In this document: piece after piece, positions 17,745 to 30,221 of the stretch
Layout of the letters: each line of letters opens with the position of its first letter
Numbering within the stretch: the first letter of the stretch is position 1
From: Anaeromyxobacter terrae
Lineage (GTDB): Bacteria; Myxococcota; Myxococcia; Myxococcales; Anaeromyxobacteraceae
DNA length: 64,000 bases
Assembly (NCBI RefSeq): GCF_022690685.1
Contig: NZ_JALCYY010000008.1
Location: 1-64,000 of the forward strand
Reading direction: 5' to 3'
Made by a program: the position numbers and the translations under genes
Notes under the pieces: model-generated
Told to the model about the DNA's origin: nothing
Databases searched by the model: none
What the model saw: only the letters and a program-made list of their open reading frames with translations

Positions 17745-19088
17745 TTGGCCCGCTCCATCGCCGCCGCGCTCGCGCTCGCGCTCGCCGCCCCCGCGGGCGC
17801 CGAGACCGCGCTCACGCTCGACGACGCGCTCGCGCTCGCGGCGCGGAACAACCCCGATCTCGCCATGGCGCGCGCGGACACGGACGCCGCCCGCGCCGAC
17901 CGGACCGCCAGCGTCGCCGGCGCGCTGCCGCGCCTCGACCTCTCCTCCTCGTTCGGCCACAGCTTCATCGGCCGCTCATCGGAGGCGGGCTTCATCTACG
18001 ACCCGCGCACGAACCAGGTGGTCGAGACTGGCCGCGCCTCCGACACGGAGGCCTACTCGCTCGGGCTGCAGCTCACGCAGCCCGTGTTCGACTGGGCGAC
18101 CGTGAACGACGTGCGCCGCTCCGGCTTCGCCCGGCGCGCCGCCGAGCGGCAGTACGACGAGGCCGCCCTCGCGACCGCCTTCGACGTCACGCGCCGGTTC
18201 TACGAGGTGGTCCGCGCGGAGCGGACCCTCGCCGTGCTCGAGAACACCGCCGCCCGCTCGAAGGACCTCGTGGACCGCGCCGACGCGCTGTTCGCCGCCG
18301 GGCGCGCGCCGAAGAGCGACACGTACAGCGCGCGCGTGAACCTCGGGAACGACCTCATCAACGTGGAGGGCCAGCGCGCCGTGGTCGCGCAGGCGCGCTC
18401 CGCTCTCGCGCAGGTGCTCGGCGCCGAGGCGCTCGACGCGCGCGTCGTGCCGCCCGCGACGCTCGAGCCCGCCGCCGGCGCCCCCGGCGCGCCGCCCCCC
18501 GCCGACGTGGTCCTCGCCGCCGCCCGGGAGCGCCGCCCCGCGCTCGCCGCCGAGCGAGCGCGCGTCGAGGCTGCCGACGCCGCGATCCGCATCGCCCAGG
18601 CCGGTTACCTGCCGCGGCTCGGCGTGCAGGCGGGCTACGATCGCAGCGGCGTGGAGTTCGCGGGCAAGGGCGGCGTCTACGCCTCCCCGTCCCGCGACTA
18701 CACGGCGAGCGTGCAGCTCGTCGCGACGTGGAACCTGTTCGAGGGCCGCCGCACCTTCGCCGAGGTGCAGCGCGCCGAGAGCGGCGCGCGGCGCGCCCGC
18801 GCCTCGGAGGAGCGGACCCTCGACGCGGTCGCGAAGGAGATCGCAGACTCCCGCGCGCTCGCGGAGGCGCGCGCGCGGCAGGTCTCGCTCGCGACGGACA
18901 ACCTCCGGATGGCGGAGCAGGGGCTCGCCCTCGCGCGGGAGCGGCTCGATGCCGGCCTCGCGACGCAGCTCGAGCTGCGCGACGCCTCCTTGAAGCTGAC
19001 CCAGGCCGAGCTCGCGCTGGTCGAGGCGAGGATCGATCACGCGGTCGCGCTCGCGGATCTCGCGCGCGCCGCGGGAGGACCCATCTAG
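17745..19088 (+). CDS. TolC-family outer membrane efflux protein
   Basis: 447 residues: a signal peptide (about 1-20, ending PAGAETA), then two repeated helical halves typical of outer membrane channel-tunnels. The family landmark [17 protein letters not shown] starts the first half, and [20 protein letters not shown] the second. It would provide the outer membrane duct for the MacAB-like pump encoded next. TTG 17745 was chosen because it begins the signal peptide and a GAGGAGG site lies about ten bases upstream. The stop codon abuts the next ATG. Confidence 0.9.
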   Translation: MARSIAAALALALAAPAGAETALTLDDALALAARNNPDLAMARADTDAARADRTASVAGALPRLDLSSSFGHSFIGRSSEAGFIYDPRTNQVVETGRASDTEAYSLGLQLTQPVFDWATVNDVRRSGFARRAAERQYDEAALATAFDVTRRFYEVVRAERTLAVLENTAARSKDLVDRADALFAAGRAPKSDTYSARVNLGNDLINVEGQRAVVAQARSALAQVLGAEALDARVVPPATLEPAAGAPGAPPPADVVLAAARERRPALAAERARVEAADAAIRIAQAGYLPRLGVQAGYDRSGVEFAGKGGVYASPSRDYTASVQLVATWNLFEGRRTFAEVQRAESGARRARASEERTLDAVAKEIADSRALAEARARQVSLATDNLRMAEQGLALARERLDAGLATQLELRDASLKLTQAELALVEARIDHAVALADLARAAGGPI

Positions 19089-20489
19089 ATGGCGACGCAC
19101 AACCCCGCACCGATGCATGCCCCCGAGCCCGCCGAGCGCCCCGCGCCCGAGGGTCCCGTCCTCGCCCGCCCGCCGCCGCCGGTCCGCATGAGCTGGACGA
19201 AGCGGATCGTCGCGACCCTCTTCGTCGTCGCGGTCGCCGCGATCACGATCGGCTCGCTCCGGCCGCGCCCGGAGCCGCCGGTGGCGATCCAGGCGACCAC
19301 CGCGCGCAAGGGCAGCATCACCCGCATCGTCACCGCCGCCGGGAAGCTCCAGGCCGCGACCGAGGTGAAGCTGTCGTCCAACATCTCGGGCGACCTCCTC
19401 GAGCTCAACGTGAAGGAGGGCGATCGGGTGAAGCGGGGGCAGGTGCTCGGCCGCATCGACGCGCGCCGCTACTCCGCCCAGGTCTCCCAGCAGGACGCGG
19501 CGCGCTCCTCGGCGGCGGCGGATCTCCAGTCGCAGAACGTGAACGTGACGCAGCTCGAGCAGGAGCTCGCGCGCGTCGAGCGCCTAGCGCAGACCGGCAA
19601 CGCGAGCGCGGCCGAGGTGGAGCAGGCTCGCGCGAAGGTCGCCGGCGAGCGCGCTCGCGCGGACGCGGCGCGCGGGCGGATCGATCAGGCGGACGCGTCC
19701 CTGCGCGAGGCGCGCCACCTCCTGTCGCTCACCACGCTCACCGCGCCCATCGACGGCGTCGTGACGAAGCGCCAGAAGCAGGTCGGGGAGCGGGTGCGCG
19801 GCTCCGACTTCTCCGAGGACGTCATCGTCGTCATCTCCACCCTCTCGCAGATGGAGGTGAACGTGGAGGTCGGCGAGCACGAGGTCGTGTTCGTGAAGGA
19901 GGGCGACACCGCCGACATCGAGATCGACGCGATCCCGGAGCGGAAGTTCCCCGCCCAGGTCGTCGAGGTCGCGCGCAACGCGACGGTGAAGAACGCGGGC
20001 ACCGAGGGCGAGGTGACGACGTTCGTCGTGCGGCTCGCGCTCACGGAGGTGGTGCCCGGCGCGCTGCCCGGCATGAGCGCGCAGGCGTCGATCGCCACCG
20101 ACACGCGCGACGGCGCGGTGGTGGTGCCCATCCAGGCGGTGACCGTGCGCACGGAGAAGGAGCTGCGCGGCGGCGCCTCGGGGAAGGACGCCGCGCCGGA
20201 CGGCGCGGCGCAGGGGAGCGGCGGCGGCGCGCCCGCGCAGCCGGGGAAGAAGCCGCGGCGCGAGGCGCTCCGCAAGGTGGTCTTCGTCGTCGACGGCGGC
20301 GTCGCGAAGGTGCGCGAGGTCGAGACCGGCCTCGCGAGCGACACCGAGATCGAGATCGTGAAGGGGCTCGCCGAGGGCGACAAGGTCGTGGAGGGGCCGT
20401 ATCGCGTCCTCTCGCGCGAGCTCGCCGACGGCAAGCCCGTCACCGAGGAGGCGCCCGGGGCGAAGGGGCCGAAGGCGGGGAAGGGCTAG
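19089..20489 (+). CDS. Periplasmic adaptor (membrane fusion protein), MacA-like
   Basis: 466 residues with a proline-rich cytoplasmic start, one membrane anchor (about 38-54), a lipoyl/barrel-sandwich segment ([20 protein letters not shown], residues about 92-111), a coiled-coil hairpin (about 125-210), a returning half-motif [13 protein letters not shown], and beta-barrel and membrane-proximal domains. It links the inner-membrane ABC complex to TolC. A Gly/Ala/Lys-rich insert (about residues 357-395) interrupts the last domain and is unusual. Start and stop are tightly packed with neighbours. Substrates of such pumps range from macrolides to lipoproteins and peptides. Confidence 0.9.
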   Translation: MATHNPAPMHAPEPAERPAPEGPVLARPPPPVRMSWTKRIVATLFVVAVAAITIGSLRPRPEPPVAIQATTARKGSITRIVTAAGKLQAATEVKLSSNISGDLLELNVKEGDRVKRGQVLGRIDARRYSAQVSQQDAARSSAAADLQSQNVNVTQLEQELARVERLAQTGNASAAEVEQARAKVAGERARADAARGRIDQADASLREARHLLSLTTLTAPIDGVVTKRQKQVGERVRGSDFSEDVIVVISTLSQMEVNVEVGEHEVVFVKEGDTADIEIDAIPERKFPAQVVEVARNATVKNAGTEGEVTTFVVRLALTEVVPGALPGMSAQASIATDTRDGAVVVPIQAVTVRTEKELRGGASGKDAAPDGAAQGSGGGAPAQPGKKPRREALRKVVFVVDGGVAKVREVETGLASDTEIEIVKGLAEGDKVVEGPYRVLSRELADGKPVTEEAPGAKGPKAGKG

Positions 20490-20491
20490 CC

Positions 20492-21216
20492 GTGGACGAC
20501 GCGCTGATCCTCGTCGAGGACCTCTGCCGGCACTACGTGGTGGGCGGCGAGACCGTGCGCGCGCTCGACGGCGTCTCGTTCGCGATCGAGCGGGGCGAGT
20601 GGGTGGCGATCATCGGCCAGTCCGGGTCGGGGAAGTCGACGCTCATGAACCTCATCGGCTGCCTCGACACGCCCACCTCCGGCAGCTACCGGCTGAACGG
20701 CGCCGACGTGCAGGGGCTCGCCGACGACGCCCTCGCCGATCTGCGCAACAAGGAGATCGGCTTCGTCTTCCAGACCTTCCAGCTCCTCCCGCGCGCCACC
20801 GCGCTCGCGAACGTCGAGCTCCCGCTCGTCTACCGCGGCATGTCGCGCCGCGAGCGCCGCGCCCGCGCCGAGGCGGCGCTCGCCGCCGTCGGCCTCACGA
20901 ACCGCATGCACCACCGGCCGAACGAGCTCTCCGGCGGCCAGCGCCAGCGCGTCGCCATCGCGCGCGCGCTCGTCGGCGAGCCGTCGCTCCTCCTCGCGGA
21001 CGAGCCGACCGGCAACCTCGACACCGCCACCGGCGAGGAGATCATCCGGCTCTTCGACGACCTCCACCGCCGCGGCCACACCATCGTGCTCGTCACCCAC
21101 GAGCCGCGGCTCGCTGCGCGCTGCCCGCGCGCGATCCGGCTCACCGACGGGCGGGTGGTGGGCGACGGCCCCGGCGCGGAGGTCGCCACGCTGGGTGCGG
21201 CGCGGGCGGTGCACGG

Positions 21217-21220
<4 letters not shown>
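20492..21220 (+). CDS. MacB/LolD-type ABC transporter ATP-binding protein
   Basis: 242-residue ATPase. Walker [11 protein letters not shown]-loop [11 protein letters not shown], signature LSGGQRQR, Walker [13 protein letters not shown] and switch His in LVTHEP are all intact, and the [14 protein letters not shown] stretch is typical of the LolD/MacB-N subfamily. The GTG at 20492 follows the adaptor stop by two bases, and the ATGA at its end starts the first permease. It is a separate polypeptide, unlike E. coli MacB where ATPase and permease are fused. It probably serves both downstream permeases. Confidence 0.92.
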
Positions 21221-23705
<2,485 letters not shown>

Positions 23706-23719
23706 GAGACGCAGGGCGC

Positions 23720-24409
23720 GTGGACCGGTCGAAGCTCGTCAAAGAGGTGCGAGGCTGGACGTTCACCATCCTCGCCGTCCTCGCGTTCCGGACGTTCCTC
23801 TACGAGGCCGTCTACATCCCGTCGGGATCGATGATCCCCACGCTGCAGATCGGCGACTACGTCATCGTCGAGAAGTGGGCCTACGGGGCGCGCCTGCCGT
23901 TCACCGAGACGGCGCAGGCCACCTGGCGGAGCCCGGCGCGCGGCGACATCGTCGTGCTCCTCGCGCCGCCCGGGAACCCGCGCGACGACGACCTCATCAA
24001 GCGGGTGGTCGCCGTGGGCGGCGACACCGTCGAGATCCGGGACGGCCACCTCGTCGTGAACGGCGATCCGGTGCCGCGCGAGCGCGTCCCCGGCCGCTGC
24101 ACGTACTGGAACAAGAACGAGGGCGGTCCCTGGCGCGAGGAGCCGTGCGTCGACTTCGTCGAGACGCTCGTCGACCACCGCTACCACACCTTCTGCACGC
24201 CCTACCTGCCGTGCGGGGACGTGCCGGTCGCGAAGGTGCCGGACGGGACGGTGTGGCTCGCGGGCGATCACCGCGACCACTCCGCCGACAGCCGCGTGTT
24301 CGGCCCGGTGCCGGTCGGCCGCATCAAGGGCCGCGCCTGGCTCGCGCTCGTGTCGTGGGGTCCGGGCGGGCCGCGCTGGGACCGGCTCTTCCACTTCGTG
24401 AATCATTAA
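23720..24409 (+). CDS. lepB: Signal peptidase I
   Basis: 229-residue membrane-anchored serine protease that removes signal peptides from Sec/Tat substrates. One N-terminal helix (about 12-30) is followed by the catalytic Ser S37 in PSGSMIPTL, the catalytic Lys K94 in DLIKRVVAVGGD, and box E AGDHRDHSADSR (usual GDNRxxSxDSR with His for Asn). GTG 23720 follows an AGGAG site in the end of the permease gene. Its position behind an efflux operon suggests co-transcription. The stop is followed at once by a repeat block. Confidence 0.92.
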   Translation: MDRSKLVKEVRGWTFTILAVLAFRTFLYEAVYIPSGSMIPTLQIGDYVIVEKWAYGARLPFTETAQATWRSPARGDIVVLLAPPGNPRDDDLIKRVVAVGGDTVEIRDGHLVVNGDPVPRERVPGRCTYWNKNEGGPWREEPCVDFVETLVDHRYHTFCTPYLPCGDVPVAKVPDGTVWLAGDHRDHSADSRVFGPVPVGRIKGRAWLALVSWGPGGPRWDRLFHFVNH

Positions 24410-24634
24410 TAACGGGGGCTGCGCCCCCGCCCCGCCGAGCGAAGCTCGTCGGGGCCCCACCCCTGCTCGGCGGGGGCCGTGAACGGTCGCGCCCGCTTCG
24501 CGGGTTCGCGACCGTTCCCCGCCGGAGGGGCTTCGCCCCTCCCGCAGTAATCGTCCGTGAATGACCGGCCTGCGTCCCCCGCCCCACCGACGGCTGACCG
24601 CCGTCGTCGGGGCGGGGGAGCAGCCCCCGTGAGA
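24410..24634. repeat. Intergenic mosaic of palindromic repeats
   Basis: No gene. Blocks in order: AACGGGGGCTGCGCCCCC, a CGAGCGAAGCTCG hairpin, the pair GAACGGTCGCG / CGCGACCGTTC around a short loop, then GGAGGGGCTTCGCCCCTCC and an inverted GGGGGCTGC-type end (about 24612-24630). The same order, with different hairpin letters, recurs at 47583-47823. It lies between two converging genes (lepB and the AhpD-like gene). Confidence 0.75.
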
Positions 24635-25075
24635 TCAGTGCTGCATCGGCGGCTGCTGCTGCGTGGCGGTCGCCGGCGCCGTCGCGGCGGGCTGGTGGGC
24701 GCGGACGTACTCGAGCATCTCGCGCAGCTCGCGGGCGAACGTGTGGTAGTCGGTCTGCTGCGCGTTCAGGAAGGTGCTGCCCGCCATCGTCGCGGCGCTC
24801 ATCATGCTCGCCTCGGCGATCTCGTCGTCGGTGGCGCCGAACATTCGCGCCGCCTCGGTGTGAAAGAGCGCGCAGTAACGGCAGCGCGTCGCGCCCGCCA
24901 CCGCGAGCCCCATGAGCTCCTTGTACTTGTTCGGTATGCGCGTCTCCGCGAGCTGGAAGTCGCGCATCAGCGTCCAGAAGCCCGTCACCGCCGACTCGGG
25001 CATCTCCTTCACCCAGGTCGGCACGATTCCGAACAGCTGCTTCACCTCGTCGTGGATCGCCTTCACGTCCGCCAT
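24635..25075 (-). CDS. Carboxymuconolactone decarboxylase / AhpD-like protein
   Basis: 146-residue protein of the AhpD/CMD fold. The redox motif CRYCALFHTEAARMFG carries the CxxC and downstream His of AhpD-like peroxidase partners, so a thiol-disulfide or peroxidase role is more likely than a decarboxylase. ATG 25075 has a strong AGGAGGAG ribosome site upstream. The last 20 residues are a low-complexity Ala/Thr/Gln tail. It is single-gene on the minus strand, convergent with lepB. Confidence 0.87.
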   Translation of the reverse strand: MADVKAIHDEVKQLFGIVPTWVKEMPESAVTGFWTLMRDFQLAETRIPNKYKELMGLAVAGATRCRYCALFHTEAARMFGATDDEIAEASMMSAATMAGSTFLNAQQTDYHTFARELREMLEYVRAHQPAATAPATATQQQPPMQH

Positions 25076-25214
25076 GTCCGTCTCCTCCTGGCGCTGGTCG
25101 ATCGCGAGCCGCGGCGACCGGGGTCGCCGCCGGCCGCGCGGCCCCGGTCGGCGCGGCGTCGGGGGGGGATCTAGCGCTGCGGCAGATCGCCGCAATCGGC
25201 GGACGCTCGCGCGA

Positions 25215-25847
25215 TCAGCGGGTCCCCATGCGGCGCGCGCGCAGGATGCGGACGGGTGGATCGAGCGCCTGGTCCTTGGCCGGAGCTGCGTGGATGCGGC
25301 GCACGACATCCATCCCCGAGACGACGCGCCCGAAGGCGGCGAAGCCCTGACCGTCCGGGTTCCGGCGTCCACCGGAGTCGAGCTCGGGCTCGTCCCCGAT
25401 GCAGATGAAGAAGTCGCTCGTGGCGGTGTCCGGCCCGGCCCGGGCCATGGAGAGCGTGCCCTCGCGGTGGTGGAGCCCCGTGTCGCGCGTCCGCTCGAGC
25501 GGGATCGGCGGGAAGTCCTCGGACTCCTTCGCGGGAGCGACGCCCGCCTGCACGACCGCGATCCGCACGCGATCGGCGGGCTGGTTGTCGGCGCGCACGG
25601 TGCGGTGGAAGCGGCCGCCGTCGTAGCGGCCCGCCTCGACGTATCGCAGGAAGTTCGCCGTGGTGAGCGGCGCGCGCACCCTGTCGAGCTCGAGCTCGAT
25701 CGCGCCGCGCTCGGTCTCGAGGCGGACGCGTGGGTGCTCGGGCGGGCCCGGCGCGCGGGCCGGGCGTGCGAGGGCCTCGGGGGCGAGGAGCAGGCACGCG
25801 GCGAGGGCGGCGGCGAGCGCGGAGCGCATGGACCTCCAGTGAATCAT
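25215..25847 (-). CDS. Cyclophilin-type peptidyl-prolyl cis-trans isomerase, exported
   Basis: About 204-210 residues: an N-terminal signal peptide ([18 protein letters not shown]) and a cyclophilin domain with [40 protein letters not shown] and [15 protein letters not shown]. It should assist proline isomerisation in periplasmic proteins. ATG 25847 overlaps the ligase stop as ATGA; ATG 25829 is an alternative with a GGAGG only three bases away. The extra length at the front is short and does not change the signal peptide call. Coupling to a DNA ligase is probably only transcriptional. Confidence 0.88.
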   Translation of the reverse strand: MIHWRSMRSALAAALAACLLLAPEALARPARAPGPPEHPRVRLETERGAIELELDRVRAPLTTANFLRYVEAGRYDGGRFHRTVRADNQPADRVRIAVVQAGVAPAKESEDFPPIPLERTRDTGLHHREGTLSMARAGPDTATSDFFICIGDEPELDSGGRRNPDGQGFAAFGRVVSGMDVVRRIHAAPAKDQALDPPVRILRARRMGTR

Positions 25848-27403
25848 GCGGAATGCTCCGCCGCCAGCTGCCGCGCGTGGAGCGCGCGCACGGTCTCGAT
25901 CGTGTCGGCGTCCTCCGGACGCTTGTCCGTGCGGTAGCGCTTCACGCGGGCGAACCGCAGCGCGAGGCCCGACGGATAGCGCGGGCTCTCCTGCAGGCCG
26001 TCGAACGCGATCTCCACCACCACCTCCGGGCGCAGGTGGACCACGTACCCGTCGGTCGTGCCGAGCGCGAGCGCGCGGAAGCGCTCGGTCTGCCAGGCGA
26101 GCATCTCGTCGGTCATGCCCTTGAACGTCTTCCCCAGCATGGCGAACCCGCCGGCGGCGGGATCGCGGGCGCCGAGGTGCAGGTTGGACAGGAAGCCCCT
26201 CCGCCGGCCGCTGCCCCACTCCGCCGCGAGCACCACGAGATCGAGCGTGTGCGCTCGCTTCACCTTGAGCCAGCTCGCGCCGCGGCGGCCCGCCTCGTAC
26301 GGCGCGGCGAGCGACTTCGCGACGAGCCCCTCGTGGCCCCGCCCGAGCGCGTCGGCGAGGAAGGCCCCCGCGGCCGCCCGGTCCGCCGTGACGAGGCGCG
26401 GCACCCGCAGCGGCTGCGGGAGCGCGTCCGCCAGCGCGGCGTGCCGCTCGCGGAAGGGCAGGAGGATGAGGTCCGCCCCCTGCGCGTGGAGCGCGTCGAA
26501 GAACAGCACCGAGAGCGGCAGCGCCTCGCGCAGGCGCGCCGCGTCGAGCTTCCGCCCGAAGCGGCGCATGGTGACCTGGAACGGCTCGGGCGAGCCGTCG
26601 GGCCTGAGCGCGATCGCCTCGCCGTCGAGCACGAGCGACGAGGCCGGGAGCCGGCGCACCGCCTCGGCGACCTCCGGAACGGCGGAGGTCACGTCGCGCA
26701 GCGTGCGGGAGAAGACGCGAACGCGCTCCCCGTCCTTGTGGACCTGCACCCGCGCGCCATCGAGCTTCCACTCGAGCGCGGCCTCGCCGAGCGCGTCGAG
26801 CGCCTCCTCCACCCCGGCCGCCGGCTGCGCGAGCATCGGTTGCACCGGCTCGAGGAGCCGCAGCCGGAAGCGCGCGAGCCCCGCCGCGCCCTCCGCGAGC
26901 GCGGCCTCCGCCACCGGCGCGAGCGCGCCGCCGACCATCACCGCGCGCCGCACGTCACTCGCGGGCAGCCCGGCGGCGCGCGCGACCGCCTCCGCGAGCA
27001 CGCCCTCGAGCGCGCCCTGGCGCAGCTCGCCGAGGAGGAGCCGCCCGAGGAAGTCGCGCTCCTCGGCGGTGCCGCGCGCGAGGAGCGCCGCGAGGAGCCG
27101 CGCGCGCTCGCCGCCCGAGCCGCCGCCGCGCGCCGCGGCGATGCGGTCGAGGGCGGCCTCCACCTCCGCGACGGAGAGCGTCGCCGCCCCGGCCGGCTCG
27201 CTCCCCTCGAGCGCGCGCCGCACCGCCGCGGGGCCGAGCCCGATCCTCCCCTGGGAGAGCTCCCCCGAGAGCCAGCTCGCTCCGGCGCGCCGCTCCTCCG
27301 GCGCGAGCGCCCGCAGCGCCTCCGCGAGCCGGGCGATCTTCTCCAGCCGGGCGGCGGCCCGGGCGACGGCGTTCGAGGCGAGGGCGAGGTCGGCGACCTG
27401 CAT
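25844..27403 (-). CDS. ATP-dependent DNA ligase
   Basis: 519-residue ligase of the ATP-dependent type, alternative to the NAD-dependent LigA. The N-terminal ~190 residues are an all-helical DNA-binding domain. The nucleotidyltransferase core starts with [10 protein letters not shown], where K213 is the adenylated lysine, followed by [10 protein letters not shown] (motif III), [19 protein letters not shown] (motif IV) and SWLKVKR (motif V). An OB-fold ends the protein, with [15 protein letters not shown] as motif VI. Such enzymes act in DNA repair; there is no LigD polymerase or Ku gene beside it. The stop overlaps the cyclophilin start. Confidence 0.93.
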   Translation of the reverse strand: MQVADLALASNAVARAAARLEKIARLAEALRALAPEERRAGASWLSGELSQGRIGLGPAAVRRALEGSEPAGAATLSVAEVEAALDRIAAARGGGSGGERARLLAALLARGTAEERDFLGRLLLGELRQGALEGVLAEAVARAAGLPASDVRRAVMVGGALAPVAEAALAEGAAGLARFRLRLLEPVQPMLAQPAAGVEEALDALGEAALEWKLDGARVQVHKDGERVRVFSRTLRDVTSAVPEVAEAVRRLPASSLVLDGEAIALRPDGSPEPFQVTMRRFGRKLDAARLREALPLSVLFFDALHAQGADLILLPFRERHAALADALPQPLRVPRLVTADRAAAGAFLADALGRGHEGLVAKSLAAPYEAGRRGASWLKVKRAHTLDLVVLAAEWGSGRRRGFLSNLHLGARDPAAGGFAMLGKTFKGMTDEMLAWQTERFRALALGTTDGYVVHLRPEVVVEIAFDGLQESPRYPSGLALRFARVKRYRTDKRPEDADTIETVRALHARQLAAEHSA

Positions 27404-27589
27404 CCCGTTTCCCTAACCGGCACCCGTCCAGTCCACCCGCTCCGGGAACGGCGAGGGCGTCCTTCCACGCGGCGAGCACGGTCACGTTCCGGTCATCGAC
27501 CTGTCACGCATCGCGGCTGCCGAAAGGAGGCGCCGGCGGCGTGAACACTGCTAGATCCTTCACTTTGCGTTCGTTTTCGCCGTGCGTGC

Positions 27590-27619
27590 TTGACGGGCTA
27601 GTTTTCCTATGGGTATGAC
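27590..27619 (+). promoter_or_regulatory. Weak promoter candidate upstream of the Rhs remnant
   Basis: TTGACG at 27590-27595 and TATGAC at 27614-27619 with an 18-base spacer, in an unusually AT-rich stretch for this window. The Rhs leader ATG follows at 27657. The match is modest and could be chance in lower-GC DNA. Confidence 0.3.
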
Positions 27620-27656
27620 ATGCTCTCCCCGCCGCACCACCCTCGGAGGGCCGGGC

Positions 27657-28944
27657 ATGCCAGCACGCCTTCTCCTTTTTGCAGGAGCGATCCTGTGGTT
27701 GCAGCTCGGATGTTCCGGAGGCGTGCCGGATCCTGCCAACGGCCCAGCGATCGAGGTGGCCAAGGCAGCTGCTTCCGGGACTTGCGGCCCAGAGCCAACC
27801 GACCCGTGCGTCACGCGTTGGCAGTGCTCGAAGGGCGTCTGGCGGCCGTTCGCATACGCGACCATCGAGACCCAGTGCGACGACGCGAACGGGTGCACGT
27901 ATGGCGACCATTGCGACGGTACGGGGACCTGCATCGGGACGCCGGTCATCTGCACGTCGGACGCGTGCACGACGCGAACCTGCAACGGCACGTCGTCGTG
28001 CGACGTGTCCTTCTGGGGACGTGACGCAGCCGCTGGCGCGCTTCAAGTACGACGCGCGGAACCGACGGATCGCGCGGCAGGACGCGGGCGGAGAGTGGAC
28101 GTACGTGATCTCCGATCCGGCCGGCAATCCGCTATCCGAGGTCGCCGTCGTGAACGGAAGCTGGTCGAGCGTGCGGGATTATGTGTGGCTCGACAGCCAA
28201 CCGCTCGCGCAGGTCGAGCAGGCCGCTGGGGTGAAGAACACCTACTACCTGCACGCGGACGCGCTCCAGACGCCTCGGGCGATGACGAATCAGGCCGGCG
28301 CGCTCGTCTGGAACACGATGGCGCGACCGTACGGCGACATCTCGGAGAAGACGTCGGTTGATCCGATCTCCGGGCGGACAGTGGTGACGAACTTGCGGCT
28401 CCCAGGCCAGTACGACGAGCGGCTGCTCGGGAGCGTGGGGCTCCAGGGGCCGTACTACAACTGGAACAGGTGGTATCTGCCTTCGGTTGGACGGTATCTG
28501 GAGTTGGACCCCATTGCGTTGATGGGAACCATCAATGGAACGTACGCGCCAGATTGGTATGGATACGCAAACCAGAATCCGCTGAGGTTCACGGATGCTG
28601 ACGGCACGAGTGCACTTGCCGATGCGTGCGCCAAGGCAATGGAGGAGGCGCGTGCGCGGGCAGCCCAAATCCGAGCACAGAAGGACTTCGCGGAAGCCTG
28701 GGGCTTCCTCGACGCGGGCCACAAGAAGAAGGCGCGGAACGCCCAGCACGGGCTGAGATATTGGCTCGACCGGGTGAAGAAGTACTGTCCATGTCCAGAC
28801 ACTCCCGAGGTGCGAGAGTGGGAGGGCTTGGTGAACTGGAACCCGGACAGCGTGCCAACGTCGAGGATGAACATTCGCGATAACCCGTGGCATCTCCCAA
28901 TCCCGGACTCTCCGCTCGGCCCGATGTTCCCGGGGTTGGGTTAG
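27657..28944 (+). pseudogene. Rhs-repeat protein remnant: lipoprotein leader joined out of frame to the Rhs core and C-terminal tip
   Basis: The 5' part (27657 to about 28016) encodes a lipoprotein signal (LLLFAGAILWLQLGCS) and a Cys-rich segment with CTYGDHCDGTGTCIGTPV, as at the front of myxobacterial Rhs proteins. GGAGG seven bases before ATG 27657 fixes the start. From about 28017 a different frame encodes Rhs sequence: YDARNRRIARQD, then PSVGRYLELDPIALMG and YGYANQNPLRFTDADG of the Rhs-associated core, and a ~100-residue variable tip ending at TAG 28942. The thousands of bases of YD repeats expected between them are missing, and the join is out of frame. So this is a deletion relic or displaced C-terminal cassette. 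Base composition is clearly lower in GC than neighbouring genes. Confidence 0.75.
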
Positions 28945-28957
28945 ATCCGGACCTGAG

Positions 28958-29536
28958 ATGCAACGACGAGCTGGAGTCCCGATGAAGTCGCGGCGTTCTC
29001 GAAATCAGTCTCCAAGAGGAAGAGGCTCAACGACCCTGGCGCATTCGATGCTGCGCGCCAGAAATCAGGGAGTTCGGTTGTCGCGCATGGTGTCAGCCTG
29101 GGCGGGGTTGAACCGGGATGGAACGCTTTTCTTGGCGCATTCCGTCGCGGCCATACTTGAACTGTCCGACACACTTCGCAGCAGGTTCGTGCAGCGAGGG
29201 GGCGCAGACGCAGAGGGAACCATCCTTCTCCAGGATTGTCTCTTTGTGGTTGACGACTCCGGATTCGCGGATACCTCGACGTGGCTGGTCTTGGACCAGC
29301 TTCGAGTCGCCCTGCGGCAGAGCACCCAGGGAGCGGCGGGCCTGCCAAAGCGAATGCGGGACCCGTTCGCTGATTGCGTTCAGGTGGCCATGATGCTCCG
29401 CAAGGCTCGGGACCCAAAGAGGGCGGCCCTCCTCATTCTTCGGGCCGTCGCTGACGTGTCCTTCTGCATTGGGCGCCTCGTAGCCTCGTGGCAGGGGGGT
29501 CCACGCGCCAAGGGTCGGAAGGTGGGCGGCCGTTGA
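28958..29536 (+). CDS. Hypothetical protein downstream of the Rhs tip (possible immunity-type gene)
   Basis: 192 residues from ATG 28958, or 149 from ATG 29089. I do not recognise the family. From MVSAWAGLNRDGTLFLAHS onward the protein looks real: amphipathic helices, an acidic LLQDCLFVVDDSGFADTS segment and a basic C-terminus. The first 43 residues look poor, and the base pattern there favours another frame (28957-29160), so 29089 may be the true start. No signal peptide or membrane helix is visible. Position directly after an Rhs C-terminus suggests an immunity protein, by analogy only. Its stop overlaps the start of the next gene. Confidence 0.5.
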   Translation: MQRRAGVPMKSRRSRNQSPRGRGSTTLAHSMLRARNQGVRLSRMVSAWAGLNRDGTLFLAHSVAAILELSDTLRSRFVQRGGADAEGTILLQDCLFVVDDSGFADTSTWLVLDQLRVALRQSTQGAAGLPKRMRDPFADCVQVAMMLRKARDPKRAALLILRAVADVSFCIGRLVASWQGGPRAKGRKVGGR

Positions 29537-30048
29537 TGTCCATGCGCACGTTCGTCGGGATGCTGGGGCCTCGCGTGCGCCTGCACCTCCGCCACCGCCC
29601 GCGCTTCTGTTGTTGGCGCCCAATCGCCTTGCTTTCCGCCCTCACCATCACAGCGGGACTCTCAGGCTGCGCCGCGAAGGGGTATCGCTTCGTTGTTCCT
29701 GATGGATTCGCGGGGTCGGTGAGAATCGATTTCGGTGTTCCGACCTCACCACGGCTCCCAGTGCAGGACGGGTTGCTCGTGGTTCGGGTGCCGCGGGATG
29801 GGGTCGTTCAGACTCCCAACTCGATTCGAGCCCCAAGCGCGACGAGTTCTACGAGGAGATCGCCGGAGGCGCCCTCGTCAAGGCACCCGCAAACCTGACG
29901 TCTCTCACCGTTCAATCGCTACAATCGGTTCGCGGCGAGGGATGAGCGGGTGACGCTGTACGTGCTCTTCGGAACGCAGGACGACCTGCGACGAGCTGAG
30001 CAGAAGCGCGACGACAAGGGCCATCCCGTCCCGGGTCAGCTGCACTAG
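29536..30048 (+). pseudogene. Frameshifted lipoprotein, DUF6843-like
   Basis: ATG 29536 (overlapping the upstream TGA) encodes a long basic start, a hydrophobic signal and lipobox ITAGLSGC, then YRFVVPDGFAGSVRIDFGVP and VVRVPRDGVV, which resemble the DUF6843 pattern. Near 29808 the sensible frame shifts by one: DEFYEEIAGGALVKAPANL is only read in the second frame, and near 29895 the original frame resumes with FNRYNRFAARDERVTLYVLF and runs to TAG 30046. Third-position G/C follows these switches. Two indels thus break one gene, either true decay or sequence errors. Function of the family is unknown. Confidence 0.6.
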
Positions 30049-30221
30049 CACTCCACCCGACGAACAGGGCGGCTCGGTGCCGTCCCGAAATCCTCCTCGT
30101 CCGGCGACGCCCAGAGGCCCAGCAACGTCGTGCGGCAGCAGGGGACGGTCCGGTAGCTGGCTAACAGGACGCCGACGAGCGGTCTTGACCGCCGACACTG
30201 TCAATCGGCAGCCTGTACGCC

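Noticed and set aside
17426-20490. Very long plus-strand open frame across the TolC and adaptor genes.
   Set aside because: It is an off-frame shadow; its protein is low-complexity Arg/Gly/Ala, whereas the true frames give clear families with packed starts and stops.
24410-24634. Repeated blocks considered as a CRISPR array.
   Set aside because: No regular repeat-spacer period, repeats are self-complementary and differ in length, and no cas genes are present.
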